This document shows positions 55,080-63,552 of a stretch of DNA of 64,000 nt, piece by piece. How positions within the stretch are numbered: the stretch's first letter is position 1; each line of letters begins with the position of its first letter. The position numbers and the translations under genes are program-made. The notes beneath the pieces were generated by a model, which had not been told where the DNA came from, did no database searches, and saw only the letters and a program-made list of their open reading frames with translations. The stretch is from an uncultured beta proteobacterium (lineage in GTDB: Bacteria; Pseudomonadota; Gammaproteobacteria; Burkholderiales; Burkholderiaceae_C), in assembly GCA_903897925.1 (NCBI GenBank), contig CAIUDG010000037.1, positions 1 to 64,000 of the forward strand. Direction: 5' to 3'.

Positions 55080-56078
55080 ATGGGTTGGATAGTGCAGAAC
55101 AGCTTGAATAATATTGTTTTTGATCTCTACGCCGAGGCGCAGACGGATTTGGCAAGCGGCTTCGCTATCAATGCGCTCAATAGGGTCAAGCGCGCCATTC
55201 CCTTCGATTCGGCAGGCAATACCACTTTCACGTTCTCCGACGACGGGCAGGCCTTTATTACCGGCTTTGCTGCGCTGAATGTGAGTCCGAACAAAGGCGA
55301 GTTGCGGGCGGAGTTGGTTGGGCTTGAGACCTTCAGCAAGAAAACCGGCATCTGCAGTCGCGACCCGCTGCTGACGAGCAGCGTGAGGCATCCGGGGCGA
55401 ACCCATAGCTTCGCATCGAAAGACATACAAGACAAAAGAATCGCTGAATATGCAAGGCGAACAGAGAGTGCGAATGCGCTGTGCTATGTGACACCCATTG
55501 ACAAGAATCAGTTTGCGACCATGTCTTTCTGGCGCGCGGGTAGCACGGAATTTACCGCCGAACAGCGCGCGGTATCCGACCTGTTGATACCCCATGTATT
55601 ACAGGCCCTGGCAATCAACCGCAAGCTGGTATCCAGCGTATTGCTGGGTAACCTGGATCAGTGTGGCGTCATCATTGCGGAAGCGGGTGGGACGATTCAT
55701 TTTATTGACGATATTTCCGTCATTCTTTTGCGCCGGGAGTTTCCCGGGTGGCTTTCGTATATCTTGCCGGCAGAGATCATTGCCGGTTTCAAAAGCAGTA
55801 GTGTCCAGCAATATATAGGCAGGCATGCCATGCTCCAACTGCGCCGCCAGGACCGGCTCATGGTGATCAGTATCAAGACAAGAGATGCTGGCAGCAAGCT
55901 GACACCAGCAGAAGTACGGGTGGTGGGAGAAATAGTCAGGTATGGCAATTACAAAGAAGTAGCGCGGCAGTTGGACGTATCCGTCAGTACTGTTCGGAAC
56001 CAGCTTCATTCCATTTATAGGAAGCTGGGCATTCAGAGCAAGAGTGAACTGGTGAAATCATTTTCCAATCGGAATTAG
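55080..56078 (+). CDS. LuxR-family transcriptional regulator
   Basis: This regulator of about 332 residues has a C-terminal LuxR helix-turn-helix: KLTPAEVRVVGEIVRYGNYKEVARQLDVSVSTVRNQLHSIYRKLGIQSKSELV. The N-terminal 250 residues show no recognised autoinducer or receiver domain; they contain GAF/PAS-like alternation (LYAEAQTDLASGFAINALN, TIHFIDDISVILLRREFPG). The start is uncertain: ATG 55080, GTG 55092 (with AGAAGGA 11 bases upstream) or an upstream in-frame codon at 55029. It lies between two Gly-rich lipoprotein genes, is divergent from the broken one, and may regulate one or both. Confidence 0.85.
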   Translation: MGWIVQNSLNNIVFDLYAEAQTDLASGFAINALNRVKRAIPFDSAGNTTFTFSDDGQAFITGFAALNVSPNKGELRAELVGLETFSKKTGICSRDPLLTSSVRHPGRTHSFASKDIQDKRIAEYARRTESANALCYVTPIDKNQFATMSFWRAGSTEFTAEQRAVSDLLIPHVLQALAINRKLVSSVLLGNLDQCGVIIAEAGGTIHFIDDISVILLRREFPGWLSYILPAEIIAGFKSSSVQQYIGRHAMLQLRRQDRLMVISIKTRDAGSKLTPAEVRVVGEIVRYGNYKEVARQLDVSVSTVRNQLHSIYRKLGIQSKSELVKSFSNRN

Positions 56079-56217
56079 CCTGAATCTTATGGCGGGGCGC
56101 TTGCGCTAACTGCCGGTTCGGGAATAGAACATTTTGTACTATGCCGGCCGCCTGAGGCGCCAAGTGCCGCCTTTAGAATTTATTGGTTACCTATTTCAAA
56201 ATTCAGGAGGATTTAGA

Positions 56218-57480
56218 TTGACTAATAATTTCACTGTTCAATTTGCCGGACGCATGCTGGCTGTTGCCTTGGCTGCCGGTTTGGCCGCCTGTGGCGGCGG
56301 GGGTGGTGGGTCATCCACTGCAACTACTAGCAGCAGCGGTGTCGCCAGTGCATCGCAGGCCACCGCCACTGCTTTGAGTGCATCAACCATTGCACCGGCG
56401 GCAGCTGATACCAGTTTGCTGGCTGGCGCGAATACGGCGTACGATATGACGGCCGCCATGGGCGACTCTTGGCGCCTGGTGCTCAATACCAATAGCCACC
56501 AATTTGCGATTCGTGTCTTGACCACGGCTTATGGTCTGTCCAACACCATTCCGGGCACCTTAACCACCACCACAAACGGTAACTTCATCACCTACTCGGG
56601 CAGTACCTCGAATGGCGACAGTTTCAAGATTACCGTGGACACCCGGACGTCTACCCTGTCTGGATCGGTGACGTTGGCGGGTATGACTGCAGCTTCTGCG
56701 GTGGTTGGCAGCGGCGTGGCCACCACCGCGCTGACCGGCCTGGCGGGTGACTATGTATTCATGAACGCGGCCCACAATACCGACGGCAGCAGTGCCAATA
56801 GCACTATGGGCACCTTGCATGTGGAAACCAACGGGCTGGTTGAGTTGTGCCCCACTGGCGTGGTCAATGCCGGCCATACAGGATGCTCCAACGTAAGCAG
56901 TTCTTTGCCAGCGGAAGCCATGGTGTATGGCCAGTTGAGCGTTGACGCACCTAGTGGGCATCTGGTTTTTGGCGCAGACAGTACACATCCTTCATCCACC
57001 TTCAATATGAATGGCCGTACCGACTTGGTACAGGTGCAGGCAGGCGACCTCGGTCCAGTGCTGGTGATTGACCAAGACTGGGTGAACAGTTCCAGCGTCC
57101 GCAGGGCCGGTGTGTTTCTTGCGGCCCGCACATTTGACACCGCACTGGTGCCGGCCAATCAGGCGGGCAGCTACTTTTGTGTCGGCCCAACGATTTCCCA
57201 GCCGGGGGTCAGCGTGGCAGTGACTTCCAGCGGTGGTTCCAATGGGGGCTATTCGGTCAACAATGGCAACAGCGGGGTGGGAAACATGTACTTTAACCAG
57301 GTGTCGGATGGAACCATAAACGGCTCGGCGCCCACTTTGTTTCCGTTCAATGGCGGCATGGTGTTGTACGAGACGGATATCAGCAATGCGCCGCCCCGTG
57401 TCGGCTTTGCGCTGTCTTCTTCGGTCTTTGTGTTCCAGAACAGTGCCGGCAGCTTGAACTACTGCGTACGCAGCAACTAA
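56218..57480 (+). CDS. putative Gly-rich-tailed outer-membrane lipoprotein
   Basis: This protein of 420 residues has a signal peptide and lipobox (AVALAAGLAACGGGGGGSS, Cys23). A Ser/Thr/Ala-rich linker follows, and then a mostly beta sequence with four or so cysteines late in the protein (CPTGVVNAGHTGC, YFCVGPT, YCVRSN). No known domain is recognised. The TTG start at 56218 is chosen because AGGAGG lies seven bases upstream; a longer ORF starting at 56134 has no ribosome site. The lipid-anchor region with Cys and six Gly resembles the broken lipoprotein on the other side of the LuxR gene. A terminator follows at 57520. Confidence 0.75.
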   Translation: MTNNFTVQFAGRMLAVALAAGLAACGGGGGGSSTATTSSSGVASASQATATALSASTIAPAAADTSLLAGANTAYDMTAAMGDSWRLVLNTNSHQFAIRVLTTAYGLSNTIPGTLTTTTNGNFITYSGSTSNGDSFKITVDTRTSTLSGSVTLAGMTAASAVVGSGVATTALTGLAGDYVFMNAAHNTDGSSANSTMGTLHVETNGLVELCPTGVVNAGHTGCSNVSSSLPAEAMVYGQLSVDAPSGHLVFGADSTHPSSTFNMNGRTDLVQVQAGDLGPVLVIDQDWVNSSSVRRAGVFLAARTFDTALVPANQAGSYFCVGPTISQPGVSVAVTSSGGSNGGYSVNNGNSGVGNMYFNQVSDGTINGSAPTLFPFNGGMVLYETDISNAPPRVGFALSSSVFVFQNSAGSLNYCVRSN

Positions 57481-57519
57481 GCTTTGGTTTGAGCCGCCTT
57501 AGGTAGGCGATCTGCCCCA

Positions 57520-57549
57520 GGGGCCGTCCTTTGTGATGGCCCCTTTTGT
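57520..57549 (+). terminator. rho-independent terminator after the lipoprotein gene
   Basis: GGGGCC (57520-57525) and GGCCCC (57538-57543) pair with a 12-base loop and are followed by TTTTGTTTTT. It sits between the lipoprotein gene and the convergent BoxR-like gene. Confidence 0.75.
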
Positions 57550-57599
57550 TTTTGCGCGCTGGTTGCGCGCATGGTGACGGGTGCCAATTCGGTTCTCGC

Positions 57600-58571
57600 T
57601 TACTGCGCCGCCAACTGCGGCGCCACGATGTCCATGATGCGCGCAACCACTTGCGTCGTCTCCAGATCTGATGTGTCGATTTCTCGATCGGCCATGCGGT
57701 ACAAGTGATCGCGCGCGCCCAGTGTCTTGTTGATGTTGTCCATGGCTTCGGCATACAACTCGGGCCGTGCGATGCGAATGTCGTGCTGATGGAGCACGCG
57801 ACTGAAATGCACATCCGGACTGGCGCGCAGCCAGACGGTAAAGAAGGTGCTCAGCAGCAGTTCGTAACTGGACGGTTCCGCAACCAGGCCACCGGCAGTG
57901 GCCAGAACCACCTCCGGATAGGCGCTGGTGATGCGTTCCAGGCAGTCGCGCTCGAGTCGGCGGTAGCCGATCTGGCCGTAGATATTGAATACCTCCTGCA
58001 GACTCATTCCCGCTTCACGCTCAACTTCTGCGTTGAGTTCTATGAATGGGCGCTCCAGTCGTTCCGCGAGCAAGCGCCCGACGTTCGATTTTCCCGCTCC
58101 GCGCAAGCCGACCAGGGCGATACGCCCCAGCTTTTCGGGGGCGTTGTGCTCGGCGCCCTCAAACAGCTGTTTGCGTATCTGCGCTAGCCGGGTGCTTGAT
58201 TGGCGCCGCAAAAATTCCACCAGCAGCGCGAGGTCTCCCGCGTGTTGCTCCGCGGGACTGAACAGCGCTGGCAAGGGCACGTTGAGTGCCTTCGAAATTT
58301 TGCCCAATACAAGGGCCGAGGCATTGCCCTGCGCACTTTCCAGGCGCGCCAGATGCGGAATGGAAACGCCGGACTGCTCGGCCAGTCCTTTGCGCGTCAT
58401 GCCGCGCTGGCTGCGAAATTGGCGGATGTTGGTAGCGAGCAGGCCGAGCAACTCCAGTGCGTCCGAATCCAGGGGGACGGATTCACCAGGGATGTTGGGG
58501 GCGGCTGTCACGTGGTTTTCAGGCGGTTGGGAATGCGCTGATTTTACTGCCGGGGAATCGCGGCCAAGCAT
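57600..58571 (-). CDS. BoxR/BzdR-like regulator (XRE helix-turn-helix plus shikimate-kinase domain)
   Basis: This is a 323-residue fusion. Residues 46-100 form an XRE-type helix-turn-helix (NIRQFRSQRGMTRKGLAEQSGVSIPHLARLESAQGNASALVLGKISKALNV). A linker leads to a shikimate-kinase-like domain with an intact Walker A (GLRGAGKS, residues 155-162) and FNIYGQIGYRRLERDCLE. BzdR and BoxR of benzoate-degrading betaproteobacteria have the same architecture and respond to benzoyl-CoA. It is divergent from a feruloyl-CoA-synthase-like gene, so a CoA-thioester ligand is a reasonable inference. A shared palindrome-rich promoter lies between them. Confidence 0.9.
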   Translation of the reverse strand: MLGRDSPAVKSAHSQPPENHVTAAPNIPGESVPLDSDALELLGLLATNIRQFRSQRGMTRKGLAEQSGVSIPHLARLESAQGNASALVLGKISKALNVPLPALFSPAEQHAGDLALLVEFLRRQSSTRLAQIRKQLFEGAEHNAPEKLGRIALVGLRGAGKSNVGRLLAERLERPFIELNAEVEREAGMSLQEVFNIYGQIGYRRLERDCLERITSAYPEVVLATAGGLVAEPSSYELLLSTFFTVWLRASPDVHFSRVLHQHDIRIARPELYAEAMDNINKTLGARDHLYRMADREIDTSDLETTQVVARIMDIVAPQLAAQ

Positions 58572-58607
58572 CGCAAAAGAGCGAATAGGTCCTGGTTGTT
58601 AGAAAAA

Positions 58608-58620
58608 CATATCTTATATG
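58608..58620. promoter_or_regulatory. candidate operator 1 of the BoxR-like regulator
   Basis: CATAT-CTT-ATATG is a palindrome in the 137-base gap between the divergent regulator and ligase genes. Its left part ACATATCTT (58607-58615) repeats exactly at 58667-58675, 60 bases downstream. Confidence 0.5.
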
Positions 58621-58667
58621 ATTGTATTGACCACGAATAGCTCATATAATTTTTAAAAATAGACAGA

Positions 58668-58685
58668 CATATCTTTTGAGATATG
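58668..58685. promoter_or_regulatory. candidate operator 2 of the BoxR-like regulator
   Basis: CATATCT-TTTG-AGATATG is an inverted repeat with perfect seven-base arms, ending 23 bases before the ligase start and just before its AGGAGA ribosome site. It shares a half-site with operator 1 at a spacing near six helical turns. The AT-rich surroundings (CATATAAT at 58653) may hold the promoters. Confidence 0.55.
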
Positions 58686-58708
58686 CGTATAGCCAGACAG
58701 GAGACAAT

Positions 58709-60571
58709 ATGTATTTGCAAGAGATAGGCCCGGATCAGGCCCTGTTCGCCCCGCTGCGCGTGCAGCGCACGCAGCGCGCCGACGGCTGCCAGATACTGCA
58801 ATCGCCCGAGCCGCTGGGCCGCTACGCCAGCAAATTGGGCGACTTTTTGGAATATTGGGCAGGCCAGGCGCCGGAGCGCGTATTTCTGTGCGAACGGGCG
58901 GGTGACGGCGCATGGGCGCAGCTCAGCTATGCACAAGCCTTGCAAAAAGTGCGGGCGATAAGTGCCTGGTTGCTAGCGCAAAAGCTATCACCGCAACGAC
59001 CGGTGCTGGTGCTGTCCGACAACAGCTTGGAACATGCCTTGCTCATGCTGGCGGCCATGCATATTGGCGTGCCGGTGTCGTCGATGTCACCGGCCTATTC
59101 GCTGGTCTCCAGTGACTACGCAAAACTCAAGGCGAATATCCAGTTGCTGCAACCGGGGGTGATTTTTGTTGAAGACTATCAGCGGTTCGCGCCGGCGCTG
59201 CAGGCGATAGCGCCCTTGCATAGCGCGGTGCTGCTGGCAGGCAGCCGTGGCGCGTGCCCAGACGGTGCCACGGCGTTTTCCGAAATCATGCGAAGCCGAA
59301 ATGAAGCGGCGGTGGCGCTAGCGGCTGCAAAAGTCGATGGCGACACCATTGCCAAGTTTCTGTTCACCTCGGGCTCGATCGGCAGTCCCAAGGCGGTGGT
59401 GAATACGCAGCGCATGCTGTGCGCCAACCAGCAGGCCAAGGTACAGGTATGGCCGTTTCTAAAAGCCACGCCACCGGTGATCGTGGACTGGCTGCCCTGG
59501 AGCCACACTTTCGGTGGCAACCACAACTTCAATATGGTGCTGTGCAACGGCGGAACGCTGTACATTGATGCTGGCAAGGCCGCCCCCGGCGCCTTCGATC
59601 TGAGCATCCGGAACCTGCGCGAGATATCGCCAACGGTCTATCTGAATGTGCCGCGCGGCTTTGACATGCTGGTTCTGGCCATGCGCAATGACGCCGCTTT
59701 GCGCGAAAAGTTTTTCGCCAAATTGCAAGTCATTTTTTACGCTGCGGCAGCGCTGCCGCAGCACCTCTTCAGCGAATTGCAGCGTCTCTCGATGGACACC
59801 CTGGGCCGTGCCATTCCCATCGTTTCCGGATGGGGCGCTACTGAAACCTCGCCCTTGTGTACTGACGCGCATTGTTTCCAAACGCGCTCCGGCGTGATCG
59901 GCATTCCGGTCCCGGGCACAGAGCTCAAACTCGTTCCCGGTGCCGACAAACTGGAGGTGCGCGTGCGCGGCCCGAATGTCATGCCAGGCTACTGGAAGGC
60001 CGAGGCCTTGACCCGGGCGGCATTCGATGAGGAAGGCTTTTACATCATTGGCGATGCGGTCGAATTCGTCGATCCGCAACAGCCGGAACAGGGCCTGCTG
60101 TTTGACGGGCGCGTTGGCGAAGACTTCAAACTGGTGACTGGCACCTGGGTGCACGTGGGCAGCCTGCGCGTGAAGGCGCTGGATGCGCTGGCCCAGGTGG
60201 CGCAAGACATTGTTGTCACCGGCCACGACCGCGATGAAGTCGGATTCCTGATATTTCCGAACTTCGCACTGTTGCGGCAAATGGCCGGCCGATCCGACGC
60301 CAATGCCAGCAATGAAGATTTGATAAGCCAACCCTCGGTGCGCGCGGAAGTGGCGCGCGGTCTGGCCGCACTGAAAAGCCAAGGCGGTGGTTCCGCCAGT
60401 TACGCTGCCAGGGCCATGCTGATGCTGGAGCCCCCATCGATTGACGCCGGAGAGATTACCGACAAGGCCTATATCAACCAACGCATGGTGCTGGCGCGCC
60501 GTTCCGATCTGGTGCTGCTTCTGCATGCGGAGCAGACCGACAAGGATGTGATCTTGCCCGCCGGTGGCTAG
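58709..60571 (+). CDS. feruloyl-CoA synthase-like acyl-CoA ligase
   Basis: This 620-residue ANL-superfamily ligase would activate a carboxylic acid to its CoA thioester through an adenylate. The AMP-binding P-loop reads TSGSIGSPKAV (from residue 220), with A instead of the usual G after the Lys. Other elements are WLPWSHTFGGNHNFNMVLCNGGTLYID, VSGWGATETSPLCTDAH, and GEDFKLVTGTWVHVG near the C-terminus. It matches the feruloyl-CoA synthase branch best by pattern; the true substrate is unknown. ATG 58709 follows an AGGAGA site. It faces a BoxR-like gene and precedes a CoA transferase. Confidence 0.85.
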   Translation: MYLQEIGPDQALFAPLRVQRTQRADGCQILQSPEPLGRYASKLGDFLEYWAGQAPERVFLCERAGDGAWAQLSYAQALQKVRAISAWLLAQKLSPQRPVLVLSDNSLEHALLMLAAMHIGVPVSSMSPAYSLVSSDYAKLKANIQLLQPGVIFVEDYQRFAPALQAIAPLHSAVLLAGSRGACPDGATAFSEIMRSRNEAAVALAAAKVDGDTIAKFLFTSGSIGSPKAVVNTQRMLCANQQAKVQVWPFLKATPPVIVDWLPWSHTFGGNHNFNMVLCNGGTLYIDAGKAAPGAFDLSIRNLREISPTVYLNVPRGFDMLVLAMRNDAALREKFFAKLQVIFYAAAALPQHLFSELQRLSMDTLGRAIPIVSGWGATETSPLCTDAHCFQTRSGVIGIPVPGTELKLVPGADKLEVRVRGPNVMPGYWKAEALTRAAFDEEGFYIIGDAVEFVDPQQPEQGLLFDGRVGEDFKLVTGTWVHVGSLRVKALDALAQVAQDIVVTGHDRDEVGFLIFPNFALLRQMAGRSDANASNEDLISQPSVRAEVARGLAALKSQGGGSASYAARAMLMLEPPSIDAGEITDKAYINQRMVLARRSDLVLLLHAEQTDKDVILPAGG

Positions 60572-60753
60572 GCGGCGTGGCGGCAGAAAATGCGCCGGCT
60601 GCAAAGCGACCGCGGCGAATCCGGCAAAAACTGGCCTCGCCGGGGTCGCTGTTCGCTTCGGCGATTTCTACCGCCCAGCCTCCAAGGAGCCCTAGGCTAT
60701 GGCGAATCGCGGGCATGTGCTTTGTGCGTCTATCTAACGGTTAAGGAATAAGC

Positions 60754-62325
60754 ATGGTTCAATTCATCCAAAGCAGCGAAGTCGCCACCCTGATCAAGGA
60801 CAACGACACGCTTTATTGCACCGGCATGATGCTGGCGGGTCTGGCCGAAGAAGCGCTGGTGGAACTGGAAAAATCGTTCCTGGCGCAGGGCCATCCGCGA
60901 AATTTGACGCTGTATACCCCCGTCGGGCAAGGCAACTTCAAGGACAAGGGCATGGCGCATTTTGCGCACGAAGGCATGGTCAAGCGCTTTGTCGCGGCCC
61001 ACTATGGCGTGGGTGGGCCGAAGCTGGCGGCACTGGTACGCAACAACCAATGCGAGGCCTACAACTGGCCGCAGGGCGTGCTGGCGGTGATGCCACGCCA
61101 GGTTGCCGGACGCCGTGGCGGTGTCTTTAGCAAAGTGGGCTTGGGCACATTTATCGACCCCCGCATCGAGGGCGGGAAGGTGAATAGCCGGGCCACCGAG
61201 GACCTGATCGAGGTGCGCGAACTGGACGGTGAAGAGTACCTGTATTTCAAGCCACCCAAGGTCAATGTTGCACTGATTCGCGGCACCGTGGCCGACCAGC
61301 GCGGCAACCTCACGCTGGACCGGGAAGGGGTGCTGACCGATGCCTTGGCGATAGCGCAGGCTGCGCGCGCCTGCGGCGGCATCGTGATCGCACAGGTGGA
61401 AGAAATCGCCCAAAGCGGCAGCTTGCATCCGAAGCAAATCAAGGTGCCCGGCATGCTGGTGGACTATGTCTATGTGGCGCAAGCTGCGCACCACCGCCAG
61501 TCCGAAAAAGCCCACTTCAATCCGGCACTCACCGGAGACCTTCGCATACCCACGCATGGCATTGCGGCGCTGCCGCTGGACGAGCGCAAAATTATTGCGC
61601 GCCGTGCCGCCATTCATTTGCGCGCCGCAGACGTGCTGAACCTCGGCATTGGCATGCCCGAAGGGGTTGCTGCGGTTGCTGCCGAAGAGGGCGTGGCACA
61701 CGCATTGACCTTGACATTGGAAACCGGGCCGATCGGCGGAATTCCAGCGGGTGGCCACGAATTCGGCCACTCCGTGAACCCGGAAGTGATCATTGAGCAT
61801 TCCGCGCAGTTTGATTTTTACGACGGCGGCGGTATCGATATTTCCTTTCTTGGCTTGGCCCAGGTCGACCGGCATGGCAACGTCAATGTGAGCAAATTCA
61901 GCGGTCGGGCGGTGGGCTGCGGCGGCTTCATTGACATCAGCCAGAACGCCAAGAAAGTGGCTTTCTGCGGCACCTTTACCGCAGGAGGGTTGGAGGTTGC
62001 GGTGGAAAACGGTGCGCTGCGTATTTTGAAAGAAGGACGCCAGCGCAAGTTTGTGGACCAGGTCGAACAAATATCGTTTGCTGGGCGCTATGCGGCCGCG
62101 GTTCAGCAAGCAGTGTTGTACATCACCGAGCGTGCGGTGTTTCGGTTGCGCGCCGAGGGCCTGGAGCTGATCGAGATTGCGCCCGGTATCGATCTGGAAG
62201 CCGACATCCTCGCGCATATGGCCTTTAGGCCATTGATGGGCAATGTTCGTCTGATGGATGAAAAACTATTTCAACCTGTGTGGGGCCTTCTGAAATCGAT
62301 TGTTCAATCGGGTCGCGCTGCATAA
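60754..62325 (+). CDS. acyl-CoA:acetate/3-ketoacid CoA transferase
   Basis: This 523-residue fused family I CoA transferase (YdiF/propionate CoA-transferase type) contains both subunit-like halves. The N-terminal half has NLTLYTPVGQGNFKDKGMAHFAHEG. The second half has LNLGIGMPEGVAAVAAEEGV and the catalytic Glu323 in LETGPIGGIPAGG, whose side chain carries the CoA thioester intermediate. It would move CoA between short acyl groups and acetate or a keto acid. It follows the ligase on the same strand with a 182-base gap that shows no clear motif. Confidence 0.93.
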   Translation: MVQFIQSSEVATLIKDNDTLYCTGMMLAGLAEEALVELEKSFLAQGHPRNLTLYTPVGQGNFKDKGMAHFAHEGMVKRFVAAHYGVGGPKLAALVRNNQCEAYNWPQGVLAVMPRQVAGRRGGVFSKVGLGTFIDPRIEGGKVNSRATEDLIEVRELDGEEYLYFKPPKVNVALIRGTVADQRGNLTLDREGVLTDALAIAQAARACGGIVIAQVEEIAQSGSLHPKQIKVPGMLVDYVYVAQAAHHRQSEKAHFNPALTGDLRIPTHGIAALPLDERKIIARRAAIHLRAADVLNLGIGMPEGVAAVAAEEGVAHALTLTLETGPIGGIPAGGHEFGHSVNPEVIIEHSAQFDFYDGGGIDISFLGLAQVDRHGNVNVSKFSGRAVGCGGFIDISQNAKKVAFCGTFTAGGLEVAVENGALRILKEGRQRKFVDQVEQISFAGRYAAAVQQAVLYITERAVFRLRAEGLELIEIAPGIDLEADILAHMAFRPLMGNVRLMDEKLFQPVWGLLKSIVQSGRAA

Positions 62326-62366
62326 GCAAAGCGGCCGGACATCGGACCTTAAGCAGCGCATAAAAA

Positions 62367-62397
62367 AAACCGGGGCCCACGGATGTTGCCCCGGTTT
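62367..62397 (-). terminator. rho-independent terminator of the BKACE gene
   Basis: AAACCGGGGC (62367-62376) and GCCCCGGTTT (62388-62397) form a ten-base-pair stem with an 11-base loop. On the minus strand the stem is followed by a T run, so it chiefly serves the BKACE gene; on the plus strand it may also slow the CoA transferase transcript. Confidence 0.85.
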
Positions 62398-62416
62398 GCT
62401 ACTGGTCAATCGCTAT

Positions 62417-63475
62417 TTATGCAAACTGCGTGAACCCTTTTTGCCCGGCCTTGCGGTTCGGCGCGAAGCCGTTTTTCGCCAAGGTTTCGTCGGCGTCTTT
62501 GTAGAAGGTGCCGATCTTGTAGATCTCGCGGGCCTTCTTCCCATCCGCGATCGGGCGGCCGAGTTCGCGCGAGATGCGAACCAGTTGCTCGACTTGCTCC
62601 ACGGTGGACATCTTGCGGCTGCGGTCCTGCGTCCAGATGTTGTCTTCAATGCCGCAGCGCACGTGCAGACCCATGGCGATGCCCATCATGTTCAGCGGCA
62701 GCGTGTTGAGCATCGAGGTTTCCACCGTCAGCACCGAGCCGTCCGGACAGGCGCGAACGAAGTTGGACAAGTTATACAGGTTAGGCGCTTCAAAACCGCC
62801 ACCGATAGCGACCCAGGTCAAAATCAGTGGCACGTTGCAGGTGCCACGGCGCATCATGCGTTCCACGGTTTCCAGCTGGGCCACGGTGGCCAGTTGAAAG
62901 TGGGTCTGGATGCCACGCGCGCTGAGCCGCTTGATATGTTCTTCGACCCAGGCCGGGCCGGCAGGAATGGTCATTTCGCGGTAGGCGTAATAGCCCGGTG
63001 TGCCAACCGCCAGTGTGGTGCCTGCGACGTCGGCGGCGACCATTTGTTCGACCACATTCATCTGGTTCGAGTTGATGGCAATGGTGACCTGCTCTGGCCG
63101 GGGTTCGATCATCGACAAACCGTGGCGTGTGTCATCCGACAACCACGCGGCCGGATCGCCTTCTTTGGCCGGCGCAAAAGAAATTGAGCCGCCAATTTGC
63201 AAAATCATGCCAGGGCAAGCTTCGCGAATAGCTGCCACCATCTCGTTGGTGCGCTCCAGCCGCTTCGAGCCACTGCCGTCTTCTTCACGGCCGTGCACGT
63301 GGCAGACCGTGGCACCGGCGTTATAGCAATCCACCACTTTTTGCACCTGGTCCTTCAGCTTCACCGGTATATCTTGCGGGAAGTCCGAAGGCGCCCATTC
63401 TGGTCCAAATGGCGCGCAGGTAATCACCAGGTCTTGCATGTTTTCTACGTGCAGGGATCCATCCATAAAGTTCAT
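62417..63475 (-). CDS. 3-keto-5-aminohexanoate cleavage enzyme family (BKACE)
   Basis: This 352-residue protein belongs to the BKACE (DUF849) family, which condenses a beta-keto acid with acetyl-CoA, giving acetoacetate and a new CoA ester. The zinc-binding HVH motif is at residues 59-61 in ATVCHVHGRE, and LHVRCGIEDNIW holds the family E/D motif near residue 265. ATG 63475 has AAGGAG six bases upstream. The family covers many substrates, including dehydrocarnitine and 3-keto-5-aminohexanoate; the local genes do not fix which. It is convergent with the CoA transferase gene. Confidence 0.88.
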   Translation of the reverse strand: MNFMDGSLHVENMQDLVITCAPFGPEWAPSDFPQDIPVKLKDQVQKVVDCYNAGATVCHVHGREEDGSGSKRLERTNEMVAAIREACPGMILQIGGSISFAPAKEGDPAAWLSDDTRHGLSMIEPRPEQVTIAINSNQMNVVEQMVAADVAGTTLAVGTPGYYAYREMTIPAGPAWVEEHIKRLSARGIQTHFQLATVAQLETVERMMRRGTCNVPLILTWVAIGGGFEAPNLYNLSNFVRACPDGSVLTVETSMLNTLPLNMMGIAMGLHVRCGIEDNIWTQDRSRKMSTVEQVEQLVRISRELGRPIADGKKAREIYKIGTFYKDADETLAKNGFAPNRKAGQKGFTQFA

Positions 63476-63552
63476 CTCGAGCTCCTTAATTCAAATCTTG
63501 TTAATGTCGATAGCCAAGCCATGGCCGACCCGCTGGCGGGCGGCGCTGGCGC

